A stretch of DNA of 38,415 nt, taken from Elusimicrobiota bacterium (GTDB lineage Bacteria > Elusimicrobiota > Elusimicrobia > UBA1565). Made by a program: the position numbers and the translations under genes. The notes beneath the pieces were generated by a model. That model did not search any database. It had not been told where the DNA came from and saw only the letters and a program-made list of their open reading frames with translations. Location: contig NVTF01000004.1 in assembly GCA_002401485.1 (NCBI GenBank), positions 14,550-52,964 of the forward strand. Direction: 5' to 3'. Shown in pieces: positions 7,765 through 16,819 of the stretch (positions within the stretch are counted from its first letter, which is position 1; every line of letters starts with the position of its first letter).

Positions 7765-10199
7765 ACAACGGCTTCTTTTTTGATTCGTGCGATCGCCTCC
7801 TCGGAATATGATTTCACGCGGGTGTCATGGGCATCTTTGCGCGCCTTTTCCAATGTGTCGAGGGCTTTGGGGTCGCCAAGTTTTCCCAGGGTTTGAATCG
7901 CCTGCAAGGCCACGCGTTCGTCTTTGGAAAGCGCCGTCTCGCAAAGAAAGTTGAGAACGGACGGCTTCACTTCATAGAAGGACGCGACCGCCCGCATCGC
8001 GTGCACCCGAAGCGGGTAGGATCCGGTTTTCGCGATTTTTTGCAGCAGCGGCAAATGCCGATCGTCTTTGAGGGACTGCAGTGCGTTCACCGCGGCTCCG
8101 GAGAGCGTATCCCAATACGATTTCTGTTTGAGCTGGGATTTAATCTTGCCGACCCACTTGGGATCGCGGCTGAGGCCGAGCGCGCGAATCGCTTCGGCTT
8201 TGACCTGCAGACTCTTATCGCGTCCGATAAAGGGCGCTAAAATTTTTGCCGCGTCGGGATGGCCAGATCCGCTGATCGCCCCAACAACAGAGTGGCGAAT
8301 CTTGGGATGTTTGACCGACAACAAACGTTTCAGTGCGCTGAAGGCCTCTTCGGTTCGAATGCTGCCGAGGGCTTTAGCGGATTGGGCAGCCGTCCCCCAG
8401 TACGCGTCCTTGTGAACCGAACGTTCGAGGGCCGCCACCGTTCCGACGCCGCCCCATCGAGCGACTTTCCAAGACGCGCGAGCCCGACTGATTCCGGTTT
8501 GCGCGTTTTTTAATTCCTCGAGCCAAATTGAATGCGGCTTGTGCATCGTGAGGCTCTTGAGGATCGTGTGGTCCGCGTCGAATTCCACCATGGCCGGTTC
8601 GCCGGGAAGCTTGTAGGAAAAGGTTTTCTTCTCGTCCTTCACGCGTTCCGTAAACTCCTTGGTCCAGCGCCCCCCTTTGCCCGTGAAGCGAATCACGACG
8701 CGGCAGTCGAACAAGGCCACCTTGTCGCTGACCCCGTGTGTCTGCCTGACGATCAATGATGCGGATTTTTTCTTGGGGTTATAGGCGTAGCGCACGTCGT
8801 AAGACGGATGGCCGGCTTTGAATACCCATTGATCGAAAAATAAACGCAGATTGCGTCCGGTGGCCTCTTCGATGGCGATGATCAAGTCGGCGGTTTCCAC
8901 GCTCTTGTTGCGGTGCTTTTGCAGGTAGTGGCGCAGCGAGTTCCACCAATCGGTTTCTCCGAGTTCGGCGCGAAGCATGTGAAGCACCCAGCCGCCTTTT
9001 TCGTACAAATGGCGATCAAAAATAACCCACGGATACCGATACCGGTTTGAAACGATCGGCCGCCGGTACTTGCTCGAATCCTCATGGATATAATTGCGGC
9101 GGTTAAATTCCAATTCCAAATCGGCTTCGTCGCGGCCCTTATCTTCTTCGGTGAAAATCATCTCGCAGTAGGTCGCGAATCCTTCGTTCAGCCAGGCATG
9201 CGACCAGTCCCGGCAGGTCAACAAGTCCCCGAACCAATGGTGTGCGAGTTCGTGTGAAACCAGAAGATCGAGATCGGTATCGAGGGCGGCCTCTTGGGTG
9301 ACCAGGCATGCGTCGGTCTGGGTCGTGCACGTGGTATTTTCCATGCCGCCGGGAAATTCCGACGCTGCGACCTGCGCGTAGCGCGGGTAGGGATAACGAA
9401 CCCCGAGTTTTCTGGAAAGAATGTCCATGGCGGCGACGGTCTTGGAGAAGCCTCGTTTGGCGTCTTCTTCCCGGCCCTTCTGGGCGTAATACACCACCGG
9501 CACGTCTTCCCATTTGTCCTTGATTTCCGTAAAACGCCCAACGGAAAGGCAAACGAGATAGAGGGAATGCGGGTAATCCATGCGCCAATGAAACACGTCT
9601 TTGCCGCCCTCTTGACGTCGTTCGTGGAGTTCCCCGTTGGAAGCGGCGACAAATCCTTTGGGGACACGGGCAACCACCTCGGTCGTTGCTTTTTCTCCCG
9701 GCACGTCATGGCATGGGAACCAGTAATGTGCGTCTTCCGGCTGGCCCTGGCTCCACATTTGAGTAGCCGGTCCCTTTTTATCCGCCGGGGAGAAATGTAG
9801 CCCGCATTTGGGAGAGCGAATTGAGTAACGAACCGTAATTGCGGTTTCTTCCCCTTGATGCAGGGACTGCGAGAGCCTGAAAGAGAGCCGATCTTTCTTG
9901 TGTTTGAACGCCAGCGTGCGATCGCCCTCCTTGATGGAGAGGATCTTCATTCCGGCGGCTCGCAGCTCGACGCGGCGGGCCTTGGCGGCAAGCGCACGGA
10001 GCGTTGTCCGGCAGGTCCCGGAGGCGCGTCGCCGTTTCAGGTCGCAGTCGAGTTCAATTTTTACGTGAACGGTGTCGAACGCACGATCGGGAGCGTACCG
10101 CGCCAGTTTTCCAAGGAGTGTCTTTGAAACCTCCGGCCCGTAGTCCTCGGCACCGCCCCCGTAGTAGCGGCAGCACCGAAACTGCTCCCGCTGGCTCAC
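7761..10199 (-). CDS. M1-family metallo-aminopeptidase with C-terminal HEAT-like repeats
   Basis: GGMENTTCTT exopeptidase motif, HELAHHWFGD-x(n)-NEGFATYCE zinc site; C-terminal repeats such as AFSALKRLLSVKHPKIRHSVVGAISGSGHPDAAKIL. Confidence 0.92.
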   Translation of the reverse strand: MSQREQFRCCRYYGGGAEDYGPEVSKTLLGKLARYAPDRAFDTVHVKIELDCDLKRRRASGTCRTTLRALAAKARRVELRAAGMKILSIKEGDRTLAFKHKKDRLSFRLSQSLHQGEETAITVRYSIRSPKCGLHFSPADKKGPATQMWSQGQPEDAHYWFPCHDVPGEKATTEVVARVPKGFVAASNGELHERRQEGGKDVFHWRMDYPHSLYLVCLSVGRFTEIKDKWEDVPVVYYAQKGREEDAKRGFSKTVAAMDILSRKLGVRYPYPRYAQVAASEFPGGMENTTCTTQTDACLVTQEAALDTDLDLLVSHELAHHWFGDLLTCRDWSHAWLNEGFATYCEMIFTEEDKGRDEADLELEFNRRNYIHEDSSKYRRPIVSNRYRYPWVIFDRHLYEKGGWVLHMLRAELGETDWWNSLRHYLQKHRNKSVETADLIIAIEEATGRNLRLFFDQWVFKAGHPSYDVRYAYNPKKKSASLIVRQTHGVSDKVALFDCRVVIRFTGKGGRWTKEFTERVKDEKKTFSYKLPGEPAMVEFDADHTILKSLTMHKPHSIWLEELKNAQTGISRARASWKVARWGGVGTVAALERSVHKDAYWGTAAQSAKALGSIRTEEAFSALKRLLSVKHPKIRHSVVGAISGSGHPDAAKILAPFIGRDKSLQVKAEAIRALGLSRDPKWVGKIKSQLKQKSYWDTLSGAAVNALQSLKDDRHLPLLQKIAKTGSYPLRVHAMRAVASFYEVKPSVLNFLCETALSKDERVALQAIQTLGKLGDPKALDTLEKARKDAHDTRVKSYSEEAIARIKKEAVV

Positions 10200-11206
10200 G
10201 AACCGTTGGAACTGCCGCGCACCTTGTCAATTTCCGAGACAATTGCCGGAATGATCTGGGTGAGATCGCCTTTTACGGAGTAGGTGGCGAGCTTCATCAT
10301 GGGGCAGTCCGCATCGGTGTTGATGGCAACAATGACATCCGAGGATTTCATTCCAGCGAGATGCTGAATCTGGCCGGAAATGCCGCAGGCAACGTAGAGC
10401 CGTGGTCGGACCTGACGGCCTGTTAGGCCGACCTGGTGTTTGTAGGGAATCCACCCTGAATCAACGACGGCGCGGCTCGCTCCAACCGCCGCACCGAGAG
10501 ATTTGGCGAGATCACGAATGAGCGAGAAGTTGTCGGCGTTTCCAAGACCCCGTCCACCGGAAACAATTTTTTCGGCCCCGCCAAGATCAATTTCCTTGGA
10601 CTCGTCAGCTGAGAAAGAGACGAACTCGGTATTCTGGGTCCAGGACGCGGGATCCACCGCTGCTTGGGTCACTTCCGCTTTTGTCTCGGAAGTTCCTGAG
10701 CGTTCAAATGCCATGGGTGCGGTGGTCACCACTTCCGGACCGTCCGCCGCGTTGACGGCAACGGTCGAGATGACAGCGCTGCCAAACGCGGACCGTTCAA
10801 GAGTCAGTTTCCCGTCGGTGACCGTGAGGGCGCTCGCGTCGGAGGCCACGGCGCCGCCCAGCGCTACGGCGACGCGCGGTGCAACCGAACGGCCGTAGAC
10901 CGAAGCCGAGAACAGCAGGGTCCTGGGCTTTTCAGTTCCGGCGGCGGCGGTGAGGGCCCCGGTATGGGCTTCGTCCACGAGTTGATCGAGGGCATCGTGT
11001 TCGAGCACAAGTATCTTATCCGCACCGCGCGCGGCGACTTCGTCCGCCTTGGCGGCGACGCCTTTTCCGATTAAAACGGCGGTTAAAGTCTCGCTGCGGG
11101 CATCTGCAATAATGCGGCCCGCTGTAATCAATTCAAATAACGATGGGGAAAGATCCCCGTGTCGGACTTCTCCGACGCACCAAACTCCTTTTCCTTCGTA
11201 TGCCAT
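10196..11206 (-). CDS. etfA: Electron transfer flavoprotein alpha subunit
   Basis: C-terminal FAD domain: GGRGLGNADNFSLIRDLAKSLGAAVGASRAVVDSGWIPYKHQVGLTGRQVRPRLYVACGISGQIQHLAGM...VAINTDADCPMM. Confidence 0.95.
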   Translation of the reverse strand: MAYEGKGVWCVGEVRHGDLSPSLFELITAGRIIADARSETLTAVLIGKGVAAKADEVAARGADKILVLEHDALDQLVDEAHTGALTAAAGTEKPRTLLFSASVYGRSVAPRVAVALGGAVASDASALTVTDGKLTLERSAFGSAVISTVAVNAADGPEVVTTAPMAFERSGTSETKAEVTQAAVDPASWTQNTEFVSFSADESKEIDLGGAEKIVSGGRGLGNADNFSLIRDLAKSLGAAVGASRAVVDSGWIPYKHQVGLTGRQVRPRLYVACGISGQIQHLAGMKSSDVIVAINTDADCPMMKLATYSVKGDLTQIIPAIVSEIDKVRGSSNGS

Positions 11207-11218
11207 CGGTTGCTCCCC

Positions 11219-12013
11219 TTAAATAAATTTCGTTTCTTTGAGCTTCTCAACGAGATTCTTCGCAAGCTCTTCAGGCGTTTCGCCCGTAATGGCAGTTCCT
11301 GCCGTGCGTGCTGGAACCGGTTCCATTTTTACAACGCCGGTCGGAGAGGCGTCTTTTCCGACAACAGCGGCGTCGACGCCGATGTCTCCGGCACCCCATT
11401 TGGGAATGGCCGCCTTTTTGGCTCTCATCTTTCCTTTGAGCGAGGGCAAACGAGGTTCGTTGATTTCCTTCGTGACGCCGACGACGGCGGGCAGATTCAG
11501 TTTCAGCGTGTCCGCCCCGTCGTCCATCAGGCGTTGCACGGTAATTGAATCGGCATCGATGTCGGTGACTTTTCGAACAGCGGAGATGCTCGGGCGCCCG
11601 AGTCGGGCGCCGACCAAGGCGGTCATATGTCCGGATTCCCCGTCGTTGGTCTGTTTTCCGAATAGGATCAGCTTCACGTCTCCCAATTTTTCGACTGTCT
11701 TGGAAAGAATCAGCGAGGTGACCATGGTGTCGGAGCCGTCGAAGGCCGGGTCGGTGACAACAACGCCTTCATCGGCGCCGAGTGCAAGGGCCGCTTTGAC
11801 GACGTCTTCCGATTCCGGAGCGCCGGCGGAGATAATCGTGACCTTCGATCCCTCAAGTTTTTCTTTGATTCGAAGGGCTTCTTCGATCGCGTATTCGTCG
11901 AAAGGGTTAATCCCGTGCGGGAGACCCGCGGTTTGAATCTGACCGCTCTCATCAATGGCCACCGAGGTCGAAGACGGAGTGCGTTTAATGCAGACAGCAA
12001 TATGAATTCCCAT
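11219..12013 (-). CDS. etfB: Electron transfer flavoprotein beta subunit
   Basis: IAVCIKRTP...GINPFDEYAIEEALRIKE...LILFGKQTNDGESGHMTALVGARLG...INEPRLPSLKGKMRAKK. Confidence 0.95.
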   Translation of the reverse strand: MGIHIAVCIKRTPSSTSVAIDESGQIQTAGLPHGINPFDEYAIEEALRIKEKLEGSKVTIISAGAPESEDVVKAALALGADEGVVVTDPAFDGSDTMVTSLILSKTVEKLGDVKLILFGKQTNDGESGHMTALVGARLGRPSISAVRKVTDIDADSITVQRLMDDGADTLKLNLPAVVGVTKEINEPRLPSLKGKMRAKKAAIPKWGAGDIGVDAAVVGKDASPTGVVKMEPVPARTAGTAITGETPEELAKNLVEKLKETKFI

Positions 12014-12021
12014 AAACCCCC

Positions 12022-13269
12022 TTAGGCCGCCACGGCTTCGCGACGCGCCGCACTGGCTGCTTCTTTGATTAACATCATCCCGATCTCGTTGCGCTGCACC
12101 TGGTTGGTGCCTTCGTAGATTTGGGTGATTTTCGCGTCCCGCATGAACTTTTCAACGGGGAAGTCGCGCATGTAGCCGATTCCGCCGCACATCTGGACGC
12201 AGTCGGTGGTGACCTTCATCGCCGTGTCGGAGCAGAACACCTTGACCATGGCGGACTCCTTCGTCCAGCGTTTGGCGCCGAGTTTTTTCATTGCGTCATA
12301 AACAAGGATGCCTTCCTTAATGGCTTTCTGAGTCGCCGGGATCACATCCTTGTCCATGGCTTTAGCAACCGAGTATAGAAGTGCGCGGCTGGCTTCGATT
12401 TGGGTGGCGCAATCGGCAAGCATGTGCTGCATCGCCTGGAAGCTGGAGACCGGCACTCCGAACTGCTTGCGTTGGCGCGTGTATTCGATTGTTTCATTAA
12501 GGGCACCTTGCGCGATACCGAGCGCTTGTGCGGCGACGCCGGGGCGCGAGAGGTCGAAGGTCCCTTGAGCCACGTGCAGGCCGCGGCCTTCTTTATAAAG
12601 AAGGTTCTCTTTGGGGATTTGGCAATTCTCGAAGACCAGTTCATAGGTCGGGTTGCAGCGAATGCCCATCTTCTCTTCCTTTTTCCCGAAGGAAAATCCG
12701 GGGGTGCCTTTTTCGATGATAAAGGCGCTGATGCCGCGTGGGCCCTTGGACGGGTTTGTCGAGAAAAATACAACGTAGGTTTCCGACGTCTTTCCACCGG
12801 AGCAGAAGTTTTTTACGCCGTTGAGCACGTAATGGTCTCCTTCGAGGGTCGCCGTCGCTCCCATTGAGGTCGCGTCGCTGCCCGATGCCGGCTCCGTGAT
12901 GCAGAAGGATCCTAATTTCTTTCCGGAAGCCAGATCCGGGAGGTAGCGTTTGCGCTGGTCGGGGTTTCCGAAAAGCAGGATTGGAATCGCGCAGAGCGAT
13001 GAGGTCAACGCGGAAAGTCCGATCCCGGCGCAGGCCTGAGAGAGACGCTCCGACATGAGAATGAGTTCGAGGTTGGCGCCCCCGAGTCCGCCGTATTCCT
13101 CCGGAAGGTAGACTCCGAATAAGTCGGCCTTGCGCATTTCCTCGATAATTTCCCACGGAAATTCTTCGCTCGCATCGTATTTGGCGCGGACCGGCTTGAT
13201 CTTTTTGTCGGCGATTTCGCCGGCGAGATTGATGATGTCTAACTGTGTTTCGGTAAGTTCATAATCCAT
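12022..13269 (-). CDS. Acyl-CoA dehydrogenase
   Basis: LGSFCITEPASGSDATSM, YTRQRKQFGVPVSSFQAMQHMLAD, CVQMCGGIGYMRDFPVEKFMRDAKITQIYEGTNQVQRN. Confidence 0.95.
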   Translation of the reverse strand: MDYELTETQLDIINLAGEIADKKIKPVRAKYDASEEFPWEIIEEMRKADLFGVYLPEEYGGLGGANLELILMSERLSQACAGIGLSALTSSLCAIPILLFGNPDQRKRYLPDLASGKKLGSFCITEPASGSDATSMGATATLEGDHYVLNGVKNFCSGGKTSETYVVFFSTNPSKGPRGISAFIIEKGTPGFSFGKKEEKMGIRCNPTYELVFENCQIPKENLLYKEGRGLHVAQGTFDLSRPGVAAQALGIAQGALNETIEYTRQRKQFGVPVSSFQAMQHMLADCATQIEASRALLYSVAKAMDKDVIPATQKAIKEGILVYDAMKKLGAKRWTKESAMVKVFCSDTAMKVTTDCVQMCGGIGYMRDFPVEKFMRDAKITQIYEGTNQVQRNEIGMMLIKEAASAARREAVAA

Positions 13270-13291
13270 GTTTCGTTCCCCTGATGGTCAG

Positions 13292-13990
13292 CTATCCTTT
13301 TTTCCGGGTTTTTGAGACAGGCTTTTTCTCGTAGCCTTGCAGTGCGTCCCGGGCCGCCTCCTGTTCCGCCTCTTTTTTCGTCTTGCCTGAACCTTCTCCA
13401 AGCGCTTTGGCTCCGAACGTGACCTCAACGTGGAATGTCTTGTCATGGTCGGGTCCGGTCGCCTTGAGGATAGCGTACTCGGGCATGCTTTGATGCCGCT
13501 TTTGTACGAGCTCCTGCAGCCGGCTTTTAAAATCGCTTTCGACATATTCGCCGCGTTCATCGAGAAAGCAACGATGAACGAAGGCATAGGCGGCGTCAAA
13601 GCCTCCATCTACATAAACAGCGCCGATGATGGCCTCGAGTGCGTTGCCCAGCAGACTCGGGCGCGTGCGTCCCCCCGTCGACTCCTCTCCGGACCCCAAC
13701 CGTAAGTGAGGACCGAGATCAATCGATTCGGCCCACTTGGCCAATGAGGCCCGAGAGACGAGGGACGCTCTATGCTTAGAAAGACGTCCCTCGTCTTCCT
13801 CGGGATGCTCGTCGAACAGGAGGCGGGCTACAATCACCGAAAGCACGCTGTCGCCAAGAAATTCCAGGCGTTCATTATGCACCCCGGTGTCCCGCTCAAA
13901 CGCAAACGACTTATGCGTAAGCGCTTCTCGCAGGGTTTCCGGGTTTCGGAATTGATAGCCGATGACCTCCTCGATCGAGGGTGTCATCAA
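13292..13990 (-). CDS. rnc: Ribonuclease III
   Basis: NERLEFLGDSVLSVIVARLLF signature, GNALEAIIGAVYVDGG, C-terminal dsRBD (LQELVQKRHQSMPEYAI...GSGKTKKEAEQEAARDAL). Confidence 0.95.
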   Translation of the reverse strand: MMTPSIEEVIGYQFRNPETLREALTHKSFAFERDTGVHNERLEFLGDSVLSVIVARLLFDEHPEEDEGRLSKHRASLVSRASLAKWAESIDLGPHLRLGSGEESTGGRTRPSLLGNALEAIIGAVYVDGGFDAAYAFVHRCFLDERGEYVESDFKSRLQELVQKRHQSMPEYAILKATGPDHDKTFHVEVTFGAKALGEGSGKTKKEAEQEAARDALQGYEKKPVSKTRKKG

Positions 13991-14006
13991 CTGCGCCGCG
14001 ACCTAC

Positions 14007-14252
14007 TTACTTTTTCGCGTGCGCTTTGATGTAATCGATCGCTTGGCCAACCGTCTGAATCTTTTCAGCCTGTTCGTCCGGGATCTCGGTGTCGAACTCT
14101 TCTTCAAGAGCCATGACGAGCTCAACGGTGTCCAGCGAGTCTGCACCCAGGTCGTTGACGAAATGAGCCTGAATGGTTACTTCGGCAGCGTCAACGCCGA
14201 GTTGCTCGACGATGATTTTTTTTACGCGATCTTCGTAGTTGTTATCAGCCAT
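14007..14252 (-). CDS. acpP: Acyl carrier protein
   Basis: [30 protein letters not shown], with the phosphopantetheine DSL site. Confidence 0.97.
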   Translation of the reverse strand: MADNNYEDRVKKIIVEQLGVDAAEVTIQAHFVNDLGADSLDTVELVMALEEEFDTEIPDEQAEKIQTVGQAIDYIKAHAKK

Positions 14253-14288
14253 TATGGACCTTATCTCCTGTAAATTACTGCGATTCCG

Positions 14289-15080
14289 TTAAAGCTCCCG
14301 GCCGCCATCGACTACAAGAACCTGACCGGTCATGTAGGTCGAGTCGTCGGAAGCTAGAAAAAATATTGCGTTTGCGATCTCGGAGGGTTCCCCGATTCTA
14401 CTGAGCGTGATGCGCTCGTAAAGCTTTTTCTTGGGTCCCTCGGGAATCGCATCGGTGAGCCGGGTATGAATGAATCCCGGTGCGATCGCATTAACGAGGA
14501 TGTTGCGCGAAGCGAATTCCTTTGCGCATGATTTTGTGAAGGCGATGACGCCGCCTTTGGAGGCTGCATAGTTGGCTTGCCCCGCGTTGCCCTCCATTCC
14601 GACGACGGAGGCGACATTGATGATGCGGCCCGAACGGGCCTTCATCATGGAGCGCAGTACCGCCTGCGTGCACAAGAACGCACCTTTAAGATTGATGGAC
14701 ATGACAAGGTCCCAATCCGCTTCGGGCATGCGCAGCATCAGTCCGTCTTTGGTGATGCCGGCATTATTGACGAGCACGTCGACTTTCCCGAATTTTTCAA
14801 TCGTGGCTTTGACCGCAGCAACAACGGCGTTTTTGTCGGTTACATTTGCGGCGGCCCCGAGGGTTTCGACCCCGTATTCCGAGGCGAGGGCCTCAGCGGT
14901 TTCCTTCACTGCGGTCTCATTGAGGTCAACGACTACGACCGTCGCACCTTCGCGGGCAAAACGTTCGGCGGTAGCGCGTCCAATACCCAGCGCACTCCCC
15001 GTAATAATGGCAACCTTGCCTTCAAGGCGTTTAGCGCCTACGGCTCCGATATGCGGACGATCCTCTACAGCGTTCTCCAT
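14289..15080 (-). CDS. fabG: 3-oxoacyl-ACP reductase
   Basis: SDR motifs TGSALGIGRA, NNAG, S...Y-x3-K (NVASVVGMEGNAGQANYAASKGG), VLVVDGG terminus. Confidence 0.93.
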   Translation of the reverse strand: MENAVEDRPHIGAVGAKRLEGKVAIITGSALGIGRATAERFAREGATVVVVDLNETAVKETAEALASEYGVETLGAAANVTDKNAVVAAVKATIEKFGKVDVLVNNAGITKDGLMLRMPEADWDLVMSINLKGAFLCTQAVLRSMMKARSGRIINVASVVGMEGNAGQANYAASKGGVIAFTKSCAKEFASRNILVNAIAPGFIHTRLTDAIPEGPKKKLYERITLSRIGEPSEIANAIFFLASDDSTYMTGQVLVVDGGREL

Positions 15081-15099
15081 TCCTGTTGTCCCCCTGGAA

Positions 15100-16113
15100 C
15101 TACTCGATGGCTCCTTTAGTTTCCATGCCGGTCTTTACATCGGACAGGCGCTTATGGAGCCTTTTCTGAAACTCTGAGCCTTCGAGTTTCGCTACCGTTT
15201 CTATCGCTGCAGCGGCTTCTTCCGGTGTTCCCCCGCAGAGTACCGTTGACCCTGCGACGCCAAGAAGTGCAATTCCCCCTGCAGCGATTCCAAATCCTGA
15301 TACAGCGGCTTCCGTTAGTGCCGAGCGGACAAGCGCAGCACCGAGCCTCCGAACAGGACCTTTACCGACGTTCGATTCTAGCATTATGGAATAGTGGTCC
15401 GCCAAGCCTCTTAAAGCCCCGATTAGGATATTTCCCGTGTCCCCATCGGTCACCACAACATCCGCTTTCCCTTGGGATATCACGCGCGCATCGATCGCGC
15501 CTTCGAAACGGACTCCCGCATACTTAAGCAGCGGCAGGGCTTCCCGGACCAATTCGCTCTGTTCAGAGGCCGGCGAAGAGGAGGAAAGCAAATAGACGGA
15601 GGGATCATGGATTTCCAAAACGGTTTTAGCGTAAATCGAACCCATGAGGCCGAATTGAAGCAGGTGCCAGGGTTTGCAATTCCCTGCAGAACCGACATCA
15701 AGGAACAGTGTCGGGCGGTTTGCAGCGGGAATAAGGCATGCCGCTGCGGGCTTAAGAACTCCTGGAAGCCGTTTGAAATGCCAGAGAGCGGCAGCCACCG
15801 CTATGCGTTCACTCGCTACGGTGATTAACGCATCCGCTTCCCCAGCCGCAGCGCAGGCCGCAGCATTGATTACCGAGACATCGTTTCGGTCTCGGCAGGC
15901 GGCTTGTGCATCTTCATCGGCACCTACAACGCCGGGGGCATCCGAAATCACGACTTGCGCGTTTTCGGAATAGCCCAACGATGTGAGCTCGGCTCGTATC
16001 GCTTCTTCAGGGCCGAACAGGCGCAATTCATGCTCTCCCGTCCTCGCGGCGGGAATCGCCCCCGCGAGGATGGGATGAATTGGACCGCCACCTAGATCTA
16101 GGGCGATCCGCAT
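15100..16113 (-). CDS. plsX: Divergent PlsX-like phosphate acyltransferase
   Basis: Retained PlsX features: TLFLDVGSAGNCKPWHLLQFGLMGSIYAKTVL and ADVVVTDGDTGNILIGALRGLADHYSIML. Position between rpmF and fabG is canonical for plsX. Other motifs are altered (see findings). Confidence 0.8.
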   Translation of the reverse strand: MRIALDLGGGPIHPILAGAIPAARTGEHELRLFGPEEAIRAELTSLGYSENAQVVISDAPGVVGADEDAQAACRDRNDVSVINAAACAAAGEADALITVASERIAVAAALWHFKRLPGVLKPAAACLIPAANRPTLFLDVGSAGNCKPWHLLQFGLMGSIYAKTVLEIHDPSVYLLSSSSPASEQSELVREALPLLKYAGVRFEGAIDARVISQGKADVVVTDGDTGNILIGALRGLADHYSIMLESNVGKGPVRRLGAALVRSALTEAAVSGFGIAAGGIALLGVAGSTVLCGGTPEEAAAAIETVAKLEGSEFQKRLHKRLSDVKTGMETKGAIE

Positions 16114-16119
16114 GAATCC

Positions 16120-16353
16120 TTAACCCTTCTGCTCTTCGCCGCCTTCAGGATGATTGTGTTCTTTTTTCTTTTTTACTTTCTTGGCGATGATGAGTTTGCC
16201 GCCGTAAAAGCCGCACTCTTTGCAGACCGTGTGGGGTCGCACAAAACTCTTGCAGTTGCTGCAGCGACTCGAACCCTTTAGGTCGAGTTCCGAGTTCTTC
16301 GATCGGCGATTGCCGGTGCGGCGAGGTGTATGTTTGCGTGCCGGATTGGGCAT
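16120..16353 (-). CDS. rpmF: 50S ribosomal protein L32
   Basis: MPNPARKHTPRRTGNRRS...CSNCKSFVRPHTVCKECGFYGGK. Confidence 0.96.
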   Translation of the reverse strand: MPNPARKHTPRRTGNRRSKNSELDLKGSSRCSNCKSFVRPHTVCKECGFYGGKLIIAKKVKKKKEHNHPEGGEEQKG

Positions 16354-16354
16354 G

Positions 16355-16819
16355 TCAGTTCTCCTTCAATTTCTTGAGAGCGTCGAACGGGGAAGATTTG
16401 GGTTCAGGATCGGGCTGCCCCGGCTCCAAACCGTTTTCCCCATAAGGAATTTTACAGTCGGGACTACAGAGAGAGCGTTGAGGAAGTTCCAATAATGAGT
16501 TCTCCCGCACCACTCCAGTGACGTCAATGTGATCGCTACTAAGCGGGTAGGTCTCTTCGAAATCGGTTTCGTACACGGCAGAGTGGTCTTTCAGGCAGCG
16601 GCAGCACGCAACGATCCATGCCCCGCCCAGGCGCGCTTGCAGCAGGATTTGACTGCCGCCGAGAGTAAAATCGAGCGCGGTGGTTACGGGGCCGTCGTGG
16701 CGCACCTCATTATCCATCCCCGCGAAAAGCAATGAGGCCGGGACAGAAAGCGATACCGAGAGGCCTTGGTTCTCTTGGATTTGAGAGACCGGAAATTTGA
16801 GGCTGACGCAGTCGCTCAT
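16355..16819 (-). CDS. DUF177/YceD-family protein
   Basis: Position immediately upstream of rpmF; acidic protein with CRCLKD...ETDFEETYPLSSDHIDVTGVVRENSLLELPQRSLCSPDCKIPYGENG and late Cys pairs typical of the family. Confidence 0.8.
   Translation of the reverse strand: MSDCVSLKFPVSQIQENQGLSVSLSVPASLLFAGMDNEVRHDGPVTTALDFTLGGSQILLQARLGGAWIVACCRCLKDHSAVYETDFEETYPLSSDHIDVTGVVRENSLLELPQRSLCSPDCKIPYGENGLEPGQPDPEPKSSPFDALKKLKEN

Noticed and set aside
11238-11936. 232-aa plus-strand ORF antisense to etfB
   Set aside because: Ser/Thr/Pro/Ala-rich shadow translation opposite a clear EtfB gene.
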